Source: Paludibacter sp. 47-17 (GTDB lineage: Bacteria > Bacteroidota > Bacteroidia > Bacteroidales > Paludibacteraceae). Taken from it: DNA of 64,000 nt. This document shows, one piece after another, positions 63,571-64,000 of the stretch. The translations under genes were made by a program, and so were the position numbers. The stretch spans positions 1 to 64,000 of the forward strand of contig MKVT01000023.1 in the NCBI GenBank assembly GCA_001898935.1, in the 5' to 3' direction. The stretch's first letter is position 1; each line of letters opens with the position of its first letter. The notes below the pieces were generated by a model, which saw only the letters and a program-made list of their open reading frames with translations, was not told the DNA's origin and made no database searches.

Positions 63571-64000
63571 ATGCAAGACCTTTCCAAGCACAGACACCTT
63601 ACGCTAAGGTTCAAAAACAAAATCAGTCATCACGAGTTACCCCTGCTCAGGGGAGCCATCAACGAAACGATTAAAGACAAATCCAATATTTTATTCCACA
63701 ATCACGAAGGCGATGGCTATCGTTATGCTTATCCGTTGATTCAATACAAAAGAATAAATCAACAGGCTGCATTGGTATGTATCAATGAGGGTACAGAGGC
63801 TGTTGGTCTGCTTCTGATGCATGGAAACTTCGCCTGTCGCCTTGGGAAGCAAGAGATGCAAATGGAGATCAGTGGAGTTAAAGCCGGACAGGTGTTGATA
63901 CAGACCTGGGACAGTTCATTCAGTTATTACCTGCGCAAATGGTTACCATTGAATCAGGACAATTGCGAGGAATTCCAAAAACTTGAAGGTGTCGCAGAAA
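63571..64000 (+). CDS. cas6: Cas6-type CRISPR endonuclease (N-terminal part, runs off window)
   Basis: 143 codons are visible from the ATG at 63571 and remain open at the edge. The N-terminus fits Cas6b-like proteins common in Bacteroidota: LTLRFKNKISHHELPLLRGA, a LFHNHEGDGYRYAYPLIQYK block, RINQQAALVCINEGTEAV, and a strand-rich stretch (KQEMQMEISGVKAGQVLIQ). Such enzymes cut the CRISPR precursor RNA. The C-terminal catalytic and glycine-rich part is outside the window. If right, a CRISPR-Cas operon starts here and continues to the right. The assignment rests on motif memory, not on a search. Confidence 0.7.
   Translation, partial: MQDLSKHRHLTLRFKNKISHHELPLLRGAINETIKDKSNILFHNHEGDGYRYAYPLIQYKRINQQAALVCINEGTEAVGLLLMHGNFACRLGKQEMQMEISGVKAGQVLIQTWDSSFSYYLRKWLPLNQDNCEEFQKLEGVAE

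Noticed and set aside
1-64000. tRNA or rRNA genes
   Set aside because: I looked through the intergenic gaps for tRNA-like cloverleafs with conserved arms and for rRNA-like stretches and found none that I could support.

Overview
The window comes from a member of the Bacteroidota, most likely the order Bacteroidales. The evidence is type IX secretion (T9SS) C-terminal sorting tails on several proteins, a -7 promoter element of the TAnnTTTG type in front of many genes, a complex I operon with a fused nuoCD and no nuoEFG, Bacteroidota-style lipoproteins, and CAZyme gene sets (GH2, GH28, CE12, GH57, GH92, GH125). The genus cannot be fixed from this sequence.

Layout. (1) 1-7.6 kb, minus strand: the 3'-truncated (window edge) giant SpvB/FG-GAP/RHS protein, preceded by its typical small T9SS-tailed partner and a TPR protein with a twin-arginine signal. 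(2) 7.9-13.0 kb, minus: a pectin/rhamnogalacturonan operon (GH2, CE12 acetylesterase, GH28). (3) 13.0-24.1 kb, minus: an AT-rich accessory stretch of small lipoproteins, small membrane proteins, an MG2/TonB-plug protein, a transglutaminase-like lipoprotein, a TPR-HTH regulator and several broken genes. One ORF (17490-18323) is a chimera of a clostripain fragment and an O-antigen-ligase-type TPR tail, and its start codon lies in a duplicated piece of a neighbouring gene. (4) 24.3-27.3 kb: a second, larger GH2 enzyme. (5) 27.7-37.8 kb, plus: nuoA-B-CD-H-I-J-K-L-M-N. (6) 37.9-44.1 kb: DoxX, an AraC regulator, a Nudix CoA pyrophosphatase, and a GH125-GH92 mannosidase pair. (7) 44.2-48.6 kb, minus: a short-chain dehydrogenase and sufBCD. 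(8) 48.8-55.1 kb: a secreted GH57-like enzyme, a carboxypeptidase-regulatory-domain protein, tatA-tatC and three small envelope proteins. (9) 55.2-60.4 kb, minus: three consecutive secreted endonuclease I paralogues. (10) 60.6-64.0 kb, plus: fructose-bisphosphate aldolase, a decayed IS3-family element, a cluster of palindromes, and the start of a Cas6-type CRISPR endonuclease gene that runs off the right edge.

How it fits together. The housekeeping blocks (nuo, suf, tat, fba) look intact and have clear promoters and terminators. Between them lie polysaccharide, glycan and DNA scavenging enzymes, many exported by T9SS. The accessory DNA concentrates at 0-24 kb (RHS system plus gene debris) and at 61.7-64 kb (IS3 remnant and CRISPR-Cas boundary). 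The most promising unexplored pieces are the RHS C-terminal tip just left of the window and the CRISPR-Cas locus just right of it.
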